Shown here piece after piece: positions 46,171 to 54,563 of a DNA stretch of 64,000 nt (position 1 is its first letter; each line of letters starts with the position of its first letter). The notes under the pieces are model-generated. The model was not told where the DNA came from, searched no databases, and was given only the letters and a program-made list of their open reading frames with translations. A program made the position numbers and the translations under genes. The DNA comes from CAVPOO01 sp963707015. GTDB taxonomy: Bacteria; Pseudomonadota; Gammaproteobacteria; Thiohalobacterales; Thiohalobacteraceae. The stretch spans positions 124,001-188,000 of the forward strand of contig CAVPOO010000009.1 of assembly GCA_963707015.1 (NCBI GenBank), in the 5' to 3' direction.

Positions 46171-47508
46171 TTACCGCTGTTGCATCGGAACATAGTCCCT
46201 TTGGGGTGGACCCGTATACAGCTGGCGCGGCCGGCCGATGCGCTGGTTTTCCTCGCCGATCATCTCCATCCACTGCGCCACCCAGCCGACGGTACGTGCA
46301 ATGGCGAACATGACGGTAAACATGTTGGTCGGGATGCCCAGCGCCTTGTAGATCAGGCCCGAGTAGAAGTCGACATTGGGGTAGAGCTTGCGTGCAATAA
46401 AGTACTCATCGTTCAGCGCAATCTCTTCCAGGCGCAGCGCCAGTTCGAACATGGGGTCGTCGTGATGGTCCAGTCTGGCGAGCACCTCATGGCACATCCC
46501 GCGGATAATCCGCGCGCGCGGGTCGTAGTTCTTGTAGACCCGGTGACCAAAGCCCATGAGGCGGAAGGGGTCGTTTCTGTCCTTGGCGCGCGCCACGTAT
46601 TTCGGGATGTGTTTGACATCACCGATCTCGGCCAGCATGTTGAGTACGGCTTCGTTGGCGCCGCCATGTGCAGGCCCCCACAGCGCGGCGATACCCGAGG
46701 CAATACAGGCAAAGGGGTTTGCACCCGAGCTGCCGGCCAGTCGCACCGTTGAGGTGCTGGCGTTCTGCTCGTGGTCGACATGCAGGATAAAGATCAGGTC
46801 CAGCGCCTTTTCGGCGATGGGATCCACCTGGTACGGTTCACAGGGCACCGAGAACATCATGTTCAACAGGTTGCCGGTATAGCTCAAGGCGTTATTCGGG
46901 TAGATCTGGGGCTCACCGATGGAGTGCTTGTAACTCGCCGCGGCAATACTGGTCATCTTGGCGATCAGGCGGTGGGCGGCTATTTCGCGGTGCTTCGGAT
47001 TACTGATGTCGGTGGAATCATGATAAAAGGCGGACAGCGATCCCACGACACCGACCATGATCGCCATCGGATGGGCATCGTGGTAGAAGCCACGGAAAAA
47101 ACTCTTCAGGCTCTCTTTGAGCATGCTGTGGCGGACAATGATGGTGCTGAACGTGTCGAGCTGTTCCCGGGTGGGCAGTTCGCCATACAACATGAGGTAG
47201 GCGACCTCGAGAAAGCTGCTTCGTTCGGCCAGCTGCTCGATCGGGTAGCCACGGTAGAGCAGTACGCCCTGTTCGCCGTCGATAAAGGTCAGTGCGCTGT
47301 GGCAACTGGCGGTGGACAGGAAGCCAGGGTCATAGGTGAAATAACCCAGATCCCGATAAAAATGCCCGATATCGACGGCGACCGGACCTTGCGTTGCACG
47401 CCGCACCGGAAGTTCTATCTGCCGGCCTGTGGCGTTGTCAGTCAGGGTCACGGTGTCCTTCTGCGGGCCTGCCGCAGTTTCAGTCAGGGTCGCGGTGTCC
47501 TTGCCCAT
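46171..47508 (-). CDS. gltA: Citrate synthase (type II)
   Basis: A 445-residue hexameric-type citrate synthase that feeds acetyl-CoA into the TCA cycle, in competition with PhaA. Catalytic residues are seen in HVDHEQNAS (His), GFGHRVYK (His) and NVDFYSGLIY (Asp). The start at 47508 is supported by GGAGGGC about nine bases upstream; an in-frame ATG at 47523 lies before that site. The first 30 residues contain an imperfect duplication (KDTATLTETAAGPQ, then KDTVTLTDNATGRQ), so the N-terminus is slightly longer than usual. Confidence 0.96.
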   Translation of the reverse strand: MGKDTATLTETAAGPQKDTVTLTDNATGRQIELPVRRATQGPVAVDIGHFYRDLGYFTYDPGFLSTASCHSALTFIDGEQGVLLYRGYPIEQLAERSSFLEVAYLMLYGELPTREQLDTFSTIIVRHSMLKESLKSFFRGFYHDAHPMAIMVGVVGSLSAFYHDSTDISNPKHREIAAHRLIAKMTSIAAASYKHSIGEPQIYPNNALSYTGNLLNMMFSVPCEPYQVDPIAEKALDLIFILHVDHEQNASTSTVRLAGSSGANPFACIASGIAALWGPAHGGANEAVLNMLAEIGDVKHIPKYVARAKDRNDPFRLMGFGHRVYKNYDPRARIIRGMCHEVLARLDHHDDPMFELALRLEEIALNDEYFIARKLYPNVDFYSGLIYKALGIPTNMFTVMFAIARTVGWVAQWMEMIGEENQRIGRPRQLYTGPPQRDYVPMQQR

Positions 47509-47703
47509 CGCCTTGCCCTCCATTTTGAATGAATATCAGCCGCCTTGCGGCACACGCCTGTGAGTGGCGGTTGTCGCCAGCCCGATGCATCTGTGTCGGC
47601 AGCACGCGGCGCGGCTTTGACAGTACCTTCCCGAAGGATTCTGCGCCGCCTGCGGTCCCGGCGTCCGCAGTTCTGCGCCTGCCGCGCCGCGAGCCGCCCC
47701 GGT

Positions 47704-48390
47704 TCAGAACGGCGGCGGATCACCCGGCGCGCTGTCCGCGACTTGTGCCGCGTCCGCCTCCGCCAGCGCGTCCTCTTCCTCTTCCCAGCTGTATTTTCTC
47801 GTGGGTGGGGCGGGATCGCGGTTTTTCAGTACGATGGCGAGGACGACGCCGATCACGGCCCCAAAGAAGTGCGACTCGTAGGAGATCTCCGGATCGTAGG
47901 GAAAGATCCCCCAGATCATCCCGCCGTACAGCAAGAATACGATCAGCGAAAGGGCGATGGCACGTCTGTCCCAGCGTAGCGCCCCAACAGTGAAGACAAA
48001 GAACATCATGCCAAAAGTCAGGCCGCTGGCTCCGATGTGCCAGGCATTACGGGCGAACAGCCAGACTCCCAGGCCCGAACCCGCATAGACGACGGGCAGA
48101 ACGATCCGCGCCGACCTGGGATACCCGTACAGCAGTGCGGTACCAAGAATTACCAGCGGGGCGGTATTGGCAAACAGATGTGACAGCGAGCCGTGGATGA
48201 GCGGTGCCCACAGAATGCCCACGAGCCCGCTCAGCCGGTGCGGATAGACACCGTAGGGAACGAGATCCAGTCCGAAGAGAAGCTCGGCGAGTTTGATCAG
48301 CCACAAGAGTGCCGCAAAGGATGCCGCCAGAATGAATGCGCGGCGCAGTCGCCGCGAGTCGGAATCGGAGCTGAGCGGGGTTTCCGGCAT
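47704..48390 (-). CDS. Rhomboid-family intramembrane serine protease
   Basis: A 228-residue membrane protein with six hydrophobic segments. The catalytic Ser122 is in HIGASGLTFG and the catalytic His174 in SYESHFFGAVIG. GILWAPLIHGSLSHLFANT in the second and third segments is typical for rhomboids. A cytoplasmic tail rich in Glu, Asp and Pro follows the last segment. The substrate is unknown. It follows the PfkB gene after 33 bases, so it may be in the gpmI-pfkB unit. Confidence 0.9.
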   Translation of the reverse strand: MPETPLSSDSDSRRLRRAFILAASFAALLWLIKLAELLFGLDLVPYGVYPHRLSGLVGILWAPLIHGSLSHLFANTAPLVILGTALLYGYPRSARIVLPVVYAGSGLGVWLFARNAWHIGASGLTFGMMFFVFTVGALRWDRRAIALSLIVFLLYGGMIWGIFPYDPEISYESHFFGAVIGVVLAIVLKNRDPAPPTRKYSWEEEEDALAEADAAQVADSAPGDPPPF

Positions 48391-48423
48391 GCGCGAGGCT
48401 GGCAGCGTGCTGAGTCGAGCGAT

Positions 48424-49380
48424 TCAGATGTCCAGAGTCCTCGGCTCGAGATCAAAGGAGGCTTCATCCACCTCGGCACGCGTGAACAGCTCCGTGCCCG
48501 GGTGCGAGGCGGTGGCACTGCCGCAAATGACGCCGAGGCACAGCATGGCCTGCAGGCTCTCGCCGCGATGGGCGGCTGCCACCAGACCCGCAACCAGTGC
48601 ATCGCCGCAGCCGACCGTCGACTGGACGCGTACCCTGGGCGCCGTGCACTGGTAGCTGTTGGCATTGTCGATAAGGATTGCGCCTTCGGCGCCGAGCGAG
48701 ATGCAGACGAGCTCGATGCCGCGCTGCTGCAGATCGCGGGCGGCCTCGACGACCTCTTCGACGTTGCTCAGTCGTCGCCCGACGGTCATCTCGAGCACAT
48801 AGCGGTTGAGCCGGACCAGATAGGGCTTTGCCTCCAGGGCCTGGTGCAGCACCGGCCCGTGGGCATCCACCACGGCCTTGCCACCCTGCGCCTTGATATG
48901 TTCGGCCAGCCGGCGGTAGTGATCTTCGGGGACGCCGGCTGGCAGGGAACCGCTCAGTACGGCGATGCCGTTGCCGCAGGTCGCCAGAAAGCAGTTCGTG
49001 ATGTCGTTCAGGACCGCTGCCGGAACTTCGGGGCCCAGACTGTCAATCTCATACTGGCTCGGTGGGTTCTTCTGCAGGAGGGTGGCGTTGAGGCGCGTTT
49101 CCCCCTCGACCTGAAAATACCGGTGGCCGTCACGCAGACTGTCGCCCAGCAGGCGCAACAGGAGATCGCCGCTCTCACCCCCGATGACGCTACAACAGTG
49201 CATCGGCGTACCCAGTTCTGCCAGTGCGCGGGCAACGTTGATGCCGTTGCCGCCCGCGTGGTGGTAGGTCTTGACGGCACGCACCTTCTGGTCGGCAATG
49301 AGTTGCGGGATCTCGTAGCTGATATCCACCGCCGGATTCAGCGCGAGTACGGAGACCGTCTGGTGTCGGGAGTCAGTCAT
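48424..49380 (-). CDS. PfkB-family sugar(-phosphate) kinase, 1-phosphofructokinase group
   Basis: A 318-residue ribokinase-superfamily kinase. It begins VLALNPAVDISYEI, the opening of the 1-phosphofructokinase/6-phosphofructokinase-2/tagatose kinase group. GGNGINVARALAELG is the first PfkB signature region, and STVGCGDALVAGL holds the anion hole and catalytic Asp. The exact substrate (fructose 1-phosphate or 6-phosphate) cannot be told from the motifs. No PTS gene is near, which argues against a fructose-PTS role. It starts 13 bases after gpmI. Confidence 0.88.
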   Translation of the reverse strand: MTDSRHQTVSVLALNPAVDISYEIPQLIADQKVRAVKTYHHAGGNGINVARALAELGTPMHCCSVIGGESGDLLLRLLGDSLRDGHRYFQVEGETRLNATLLQKNPPSQYEIDSLGPEVPAAVLNDITNCFLATCGNGIAVLSGSLPAGVPEDHYRRLAEHIKAQGGKAVVDAHGPVLHQALEAKPYLVRLNRYVLEMTVGRRLSNVEEVVEAARDLQQRGIELVCISLGAEGAILIDNANSYQCTAPRVRVQSTVGCGDALVAGLVAAAHRGESLQAMLCLGVICGSATASHPGTELFTRAEVDEASFDLEPRTLDI

Positions 49381-49393
49381 GTGCGTCTCTGTC

Positions 49394-50932
49394 TCATCTC
49401 AAGCCGCCCTTGAGGATCAGGCTGCGTCCGGTCATGGCCGGGGGCTGCGGCAGGCGCAGCAGATCCAGCACGGTTGGCGCAATATCAGCGAGGCCCCGCC
49501 CGATGCCGAGGCGCACGGCGCCCTCACCCATGATCAGAAACGGGACTGGGTACTCGGTGTGCTGGGTGTGGGGTTCCCCGGTATTGGGGTTGATCATCTC
49601 GTCGCAATTGCCATGGTCCGAGGTCAGCAGGACCCGCCAGCCACGTTCCAGAGCCACCCGAAACACCCGCTGGGCCTGCAGGTCCAGCGTCTCTACGGCT
49701 TGAATAATCGCATTGCAACGGGCGGTGTGGCCTACCATGTCGCTGTTGGCGAAGTTGACCACGGCAAAGGCATAGGTGTCGCTCTCGATCGCCTCGATCA
49801 GGGTGTCGGCAACCTTGGGCGCGCTCATCTCCGGTTGCAGGTCGTAGGTCGCCACCATGGGCGACGGGACGATGATCCGGTCTTCGCCGGGGTAGGGCGC
49901 CTCCCTTCCGCCATTGAAGAAATAGGTCACGTGGGGATATTTCTCGGTCTCGGCGCAGTGAAGCTGTCTGAGACCGGCCTCACTGATCACCTCGGCCAGC
50001 ACCTGTTCCGGCACCTGGGGCGCAAACAAAACGGGAAAGGGGTAATTGGCGTCGTACTCGGTCATACAGACCAGGCGCTGCAGGCAGACGCCGCCGCGAT
50101 CGAAAGCGTCAAATTCCGCCAGGCCGAAGGCGGCCGACAGCTGTCGGGCGCGGTCACTGCGGAAGTTGAAGAACAACACCGGATCGTCCGGGGCGATCCC
50201 GCTGTGACCCGTGATAACCGTCGGCTGAATGAATTCATCCCCTTCGCCGCGTGCGTAGGCGGATTCAATCGCCTCCCGGGGGCTGTCCACGCGCAGGCCC
50301 TGTGCCCGCACCATGGCTGTCCAGGCACGCTCTGTCCGGTCCCAGTGTTTGACCCGGTCCATGGCGCAGTAGCGGCCACTCACCGACGCGATGCGGCCTC
50401 TGCCCAGCCTGGCGAGGTTTTCCTCGAGCATCTCCAGGTAGGCGAGTGCTGCGTGCGGCGCCGTGTCCCGCCCGTCGGTGATCATATGCACCACCGGCTC
50501 GATCTCTGTTTTGCGCAACAGGTTCAGAATCCCGAGCAGGTGTTCAATATGCGAGTGGACGCCTCCGTCGGAGACCATCCCCACCAGGTGGATGCGCTGC
50601 GCGCCGTCGAGCATCGCCTGCCAGGCCGGTTGTTCCTCGATAGAGCCGTCGTAAATGGCATCGGCAATGCGGATCAGGTCCTGCTCCAGGACCCGTCCGG
50701 ATCCCAGTGTCAGATGACCGACCTCGGAGTTGCCGAATTGTCCGTCCGGCAATCCGACTGCCCGGCCGGACGCCTGCAGCACGGTGTGCGGATAGGAGGC
50801 GAAATAGTGGTCAAGATGGGGTGTGCGGGCCAGGGCCCAGGCGTTGTACGCGCGGCTGGGATTCAGGCCGAAACCGTCGAAGATGGCTAGCAAAACCGGA
50901 CGGGTCTTCACACTGCTGCCCCGCGGGCACAT
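49394..50932 (-). CDS. gpmI: 2,3-bisphosphoglycerate-independent phosphoglycerate mutase GpmI
   Basis: A ~512-residue manganese-dependent mutase interconverting 3- and 2-phosphoglycerate. The phosphoserine nucleophile is in FGNSEVGH (Ser69). Other landmarks are LVGMVSDGGVHSH, HMITDGRDTAP, SGRYCAMDR, FFNFRSDRARQ, VVNFANSDMVGHT and LTSDHGNCDEM. The start is uncertain: the ATG at 50932 is used; a GTG at 50911 would also fit the usual N-terminus, and the frame extends to 51016. It is the first gene of a likely gpmI-pfkB(-rhomboid) unit. Confidence 0.95.
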   Translation of the reverse strand: MCPRGSSVKTRPVLLAIFDGFGLNPSRAYNAWALARTPHLDHYFASYPHTVLQASGRAVGLPDGQFGNSEVGHLTLGSGRVLEQDLIRIADAIYDGSIEEQPAWQAMLDGAQRIHLVGMVSDGGVHSHIEHLLGILNLLRKTEIEPVVHMITDGRDTAPHAALAYLEMLEENLARLGRGRIASVSGRYCAMDRVKHWDRTERAWTAMVRAQGLRVDSPREAIESAYARGEGDEFIQPTVITGHSGIAPDDPVLFFNFRSDRARQLSAAFGLAEFDAFDRGGVCLQRLVCMTEYDANYPFPVLFAPQVPEQVLAEVISEAGLRQLHCAETEKYPHVTYFFNGGREAPYPGEDRIIVPSPMVATYDLQPEMSAPKVADTLIEAIESDTYAFAVVNFANSDMVGHTARCNAIIQAVETLDLQAQRVFRVALERGWRVLLTSDHGNCDEMINPNTGEPHTQHTEYPVPFLIMGEGAVRLGIGRGLADIAPTVLDLLRLPQPPAMTGRSLILKGGLR

Positions 50933-51265
50933 TTTTCCAGAACCATGAGCGCCTGCGCGCGCCCTGGGACGCGCTTGAGTAAAGTATCCTGTGACTGTGT
51001 GCGCATACCTTAGCACGCAGTTCGAAAATAGGCAGCCTGCACGGTGCCCCGATTTACTTGCGCCGTGGCAGGCCGGACTGAAGCGTTGGGCTAGATGATG
51101 CGTACATGTGCAAAAGTAATATAGTCAATAAGATAATGTGAAGTATTAACGTGAAAAATAGGTGTTTTTCTGTGTGTCAGAGTCCCTGTGGCGCGCCGTC
51201 CGGCAGCGGCGAAAAGGGCAGCGTGGCGGCGGCTGTCGTGGAAATGGCAGACCGGGCGGTGCCAC

Positions 51266-52096
51266 ATGCAGGTTAGCGGCATCCTCGTTCTGGTCCTCGC
51301 CCTGGCGCTGCTCAACGGCTGGATGTATCTGCAACAGCCGCACATGATCTTCCTTCCCTACCGCCAGCTTGACCAGACCCCGGCGGACTGGGGCCTCGCG
51401 TACGAGGACGTTTCTCTGGGAGCCGTGCAGGGCCCCAGACTGCACGGCTGGTACATCCCGCACCCCGGGTCGCGCCGGGTCCTGCTCTTTTTTCATGGCA
51501 ATGCCGGCAATATTTCCCATCGTGGCGAATCGGTGGCAATCTTCCACCGGCTTGGACTGAATGTGTTCATTTTCGACTACCGCGGCTACGGTCAGAGCGC
51601 GGGAAAGCCTGGTGAGGCCGGGCTCTACGAGGATGCCGCCGCCGCCTGGCAATATCTGACCCACGACCGAGGCTTTGCGCGGGAAGATATCGTCCTGTTT
51701 GGCCGCTCGCTGGGCGGCGCGGTAGCCAGCAGGCTCGCCGCCGACGTTCAGCCGCGCGCCCTGATTCTGGAATCGACCTTCAGCTCCGCACGCGACATGG
51801 CGCAGTCAGTGTTTCCCGTGCTGTCCCGGCTCATCGTCCTGCGATTCAGATTCAATACGGCTGCGTATATCAACCGCGTGACCTGTCCGCTGCTCGTGGT
51901 TCACAGTCCTGACGATGAAATCATTCCGTTCCGGTTGGGGGAGAGGGTCTACCAGGCGGCACGTCCGCCAAAAGTCCTGATCAGGATACGGGGCGACCAT
52001 AATACGGGCTTCATCGCGAGTCAGCCGGCGTACGAGCATGCACTGGCGGAATTCTTGAGGATCCACGTGCCGGGGGACGAACCTGCCCGCGACTGA
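51266..52096 (+). CDS. Alpha/beta hydrolase, membrane-anchored (YfhR/BEM46-like)
   Basis: A 276-residue hydrolase with an N-terminal hydrophobic anchor (ILVLVLALALLNGWMYL). The oxyanion HGNAGN, nucleophile loop LFGRSLGGAVA, catalytic Asp in SPDDEIIP and His in GDHNTGF are all present. FIFDYRGYGQSAGKPGE is typical of this subfamily. The substrate is unknown. The upstream 250 bases are AT-rich (around 51100-51180) and probably hold divergent promoters with gpmI, though I could not fix one. Confidence 0.85.
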   Translation: MQVSGILVLVLALALLNGWMYLQQPHMIFLPYRQLDQTPADWGLAYEDVSLGAVQGPRLHGWYIPHPGSRRVLLFFHGNAGNISHRGESVAIFHRLGLNVFIFDYRGYGQSAGKPGEAGLYEDAAAAWQYLTHDRGFAREDIVLFGRSLGGAVASRLAADVQPRALILESTFSSARDMAQSVFPVLSRLIVLRFRFNTAAYINRVTCPLLVVHSPDDEIIPFRLGERVYQAARPPKVLIRIRGDHNTGFIASQPAYEHALAEFLRIHVPGDEPARD

Positions 52097-52172
52097 GATC
52101 CCGGGAGTGAGCGAAACCTGGCTATGACGCCGTCATGCGAACCCCGATCCCCACCGCGCCCATCGGTTCCCG

Positions 52173-53552
52173 TCAGAGCCATGACACTCGTATGATAAGG
52201 CTTGCATGGGAGAGATTGTAGGCGCTCACTTCGTCGCCTTTCCGGTAGGCGCCGGTCGAGATCAGGAAGATTCCGTGCAGGGTGTGTGGGCCGCGGGGGC
52301 AGCCTACTGATGACGTCACCTCGAAGCCGGCCACCGGCCCGGATAAGGCCGAACGATCGCTGTCCACGGTAATCGGAGGCTGATCACAGAGGCACGGTCG
52401 GACGGTTGCGTGTTCGGCGAGCGCTGGCGGCAATTCCACAATACTGATAACCGAACCAAGCGCGCTGTCGAGCGCAATCCATTGCAGCGGCAAGGCATGG
52501 CCGAGGCGGGTTTCCTCACCTTTATTCATGGGGTCTGAGACAGTTCCGTCCGGCGCGCCAATCAGTGTCCGCGCAATCGGGGAATCGCGAAGTTCCGCCA
52601 ACAGGAAAACCGAGGCCTGGGTCACCGGGAAACGGATGGGCAGACAGACCGGGACCTGGGCATAGTCCGGATAGTATAAGTGCTCACAGGTCACATCGGG
52701 CGTCCGGATCACGCCCCACAATTCCAGGTGCACAATATTTCTCTTTACGATGCGCACCGGGCCGTCAATGATGCCTTCAATATAGCCATAGATATCGTTT
52801 TCGGTGAACGCAATGGATTGTTTGATGAGCCCGAGCTGTGCCAGGACCTTGCCGCGCAGGTTGATGCGGTCCAGCATCCGGTTTCCCTGGATGCGGAGAT
52901 CGTCCAGGCGCACCACCAGCTGGTCCGAATACTGGAAATCGTAAACCGGTGAGATAACGCGCCTGTGCGCCGCCACGTGCCGCATGTAGCGGACGTCCGA
53001 ACGTGCCGGCGCATCCTGTTCGAAGTACGCAAGGTAGACCCACCCCCTCGCGCCATCGACCGGGTCGACCGCTTCGATCGCCAGAACCGCGTCCGTATGC
53101 AAGGCCTCCCTCGCCCCCGCGTGCCGGTCACCCATGTCGCGGGCGAGAAAGACCAGCAGGTCATTGGCGTCCAGTTCCGCCTTGCCGGGTGGATCCTCGT
53201 CATCGTGGGTGCGCACTGGGTCGCGTAAGGCGCCGGGGACGGCCGTCTGGCTCGTGTCTTCGTCGTACAGCTGACGGCGGCGGGGGAACACCAGATCCCA
53301 TACCCAGTTGCCGGCCGAATCGCGCTGATCGACCTGGAAGGGGACCGTCCGTGGCTTGCCCGCGTGGAAGGCGAATACCCTCAGTTTCGCGATGTCACTG
53401 CCGGTCAGAGGCTCGAGAGAGCCACCCTCGATGATCACAGCGTCGGCGGTCCGGGTCAGCGTCATCACGGCGGCGGCGTCCGCGGCCATCGGCGCCGGGG
53501 TGAAGAGGACAAGCAGAGCAGCCAGGCATGCCGCAAGGGGCCCGGGGCGCAC
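52173..53552 (-). CDS. Secreted protein of unknown function
   Basis: About 459 residues. The GTG at 53552 gives a clean signal peptide (PGPLAACLAALLVLFTPAPMAADA); the frame continues upstream to 53621 without support. The mature part looks beta-rich and includes KLRVFAFHAGKPRTVPFQVDQRD, ELDANDLLVFLARDMGD and DGARGWVYLAYF. A paired-Cys region follows (CEHLYYPDYAQVPVC) and the end is LIIRVSWL. I do not recognise a family and see no catalytic motif. The phrase ANDLLVFLARDMG may be conserved in exported proteins of sulfur-cycle bacteria, but this is only an impression. Confidence 0.7.
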   Translation of the reverse strand: MRPGPLAACLAALLVLFTPAPMAADAAAVMTLTRTADAVIIEGGSLEPLTGSDIAKLRVFAFHAGKPRTVPFQVDQRDSAGNWVWDLVFPRRRQLYDEDTSQTAVPGALRDPVRTHDDEDPPGKAELDANDLLVFLARDMGDRHAGAREALHTDAVLAIEAVDPVDGARGWVYLAYFEQDAPARSDVRYMRHVAAHRRVISPVYDFQYSDQLVVRLDDLRIQGNRMLDRINLRGKVLAQLGLIKQSIAFTENDIYGYIEGIIDGPVRIVKRNIVHLELWGVIRTPDVTCEHLYYPDYAQVPVCLPIRFPVTQASVFLLAELRDSPIARTLIGAPDGTVSDPMNKGEETRLGHALPLQWIALDSALGSVISIVELPPALAEHATVRPCLCDQPPITVDSDRSALSGPVAGFEVTSSVGCPRGPHTLHGIFLISTGAYRKGDEVSAYNLSHASLIIRVSWL

Positions 53553-53915
53553 AGGTGTCGTCAGATAAGCGGCGTCGATTGAATACGCCCTGCAAAGAAG
53601 CTCTTGAGATTGAAAGACCAAAGCGGCAAGGGTATGGCGCAGTAAACTGGCTGACTACTATACACCGGGCGCAGACGGCCACCAACACATTGAGGGCCGG
53701 CCCCTCTCGCGCCCGGCTCGGGTCATCGTGTGCCTTTGTCTCCGGCCACATAGCGCCCGCTGGCGGCATCGGCCATTGATTGGCAGGGTGTGCAGATCCG
53801 GTTGAAACAACAAGCAGGGCCTTTGTTGCGCGTACTCGATGCTGTGCCGGCTGGTCATGTGCTTCGACACGTTCCCCAACGGCGGTTTCCCAACGAGATC
53901 AAGATGCCGCGCGCG

Positions 53916-54305
53916 TCAGAGCGTCGGTGTGGCCATCCCCGCATGGGTTTTCTCATACTGCGCCTGGGCTTCCAGCGTGCGCGCGGCAGTCGGGTACGCC
54001 TTGAGGCGCTCCAGTTCGATGCTGGCGCCGGTATCGATGCAGATCCCGTAGGTTCCCTCACGGATGCGACGCAAGGCGCCCTCGACCTGGCGCAGTTCCT
54101 CGAGAAGGTGGTCGATCTGCGCATAATTCACGTCGACCAGCAGATCGGCCACGGACAGATCCTGCAGGTCGTGCACCTGGCCCGCCAACTCCTGGAATCC
54201 TTCGTTGTCGGACTTCTGCAGATGCTGGCGAATCTCTTCCAGCAGCCTGTTGTAAGCCTGGTCGAGGATGTTCTTGAATTCGCTGATCTGTTCCGGGGTC
54301 AGCAT
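53916..54305 (-). CDS. DksA/TraR-family regulator lacking a zinc finger
   Basis: A 129-residue protein with the DksA layout: helical hairpin (about 5-80), then GTYGICIDTGASIELERL and YPTAARTLEAQAQYEKTH. In DksA four Cys bind zinc; here the four positions read Cys89, Thr92, Thr110, Ala113, so zinc cannot bind in the usual way. This resembles DksA2-type paralogues that replace DksA under zinc limitation or oxidative stress. AAGGAGG precedes the ATG. The gene is not beside a visible zinc-uptake locus. Confidence 0.88.
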   Translation of the reverse strand: MLTPEQISEFKNILDQAYNRLLEEIRQHLQKSDNEGFQELAGQVHDLQDLSVADLLVDVNYAQIDHLLEELRQVEGALRRIREGTYGICIDTGASIELERLKAYPTAARTLEAQAQYEKTHAGMATPTL

Positions 54306-54563
54306 TGGCTTGCGCGCCTCCTTGTATCAGGGTTTTGAATGATTGCCGTGCCAGCGCGGTGTGCGTAGGGTATCCCGGTCGGCAGGCTGTCGGGTCTTCG
54401 GCTTGCCGGCGTCCGGCCGGTTTGTCCGGGCAGCGCGCCAGGTCCGCCGCCGTATGCTACAGGGTCAGGGACTGATGTTGGCGCATAATAGCAGGTGTCG
54501 GCTACTCACAGCGATGGCGGGAGTCGGCGGTGCAGAAGCGGGAACAGGCCGGGTGAGCGCAGG

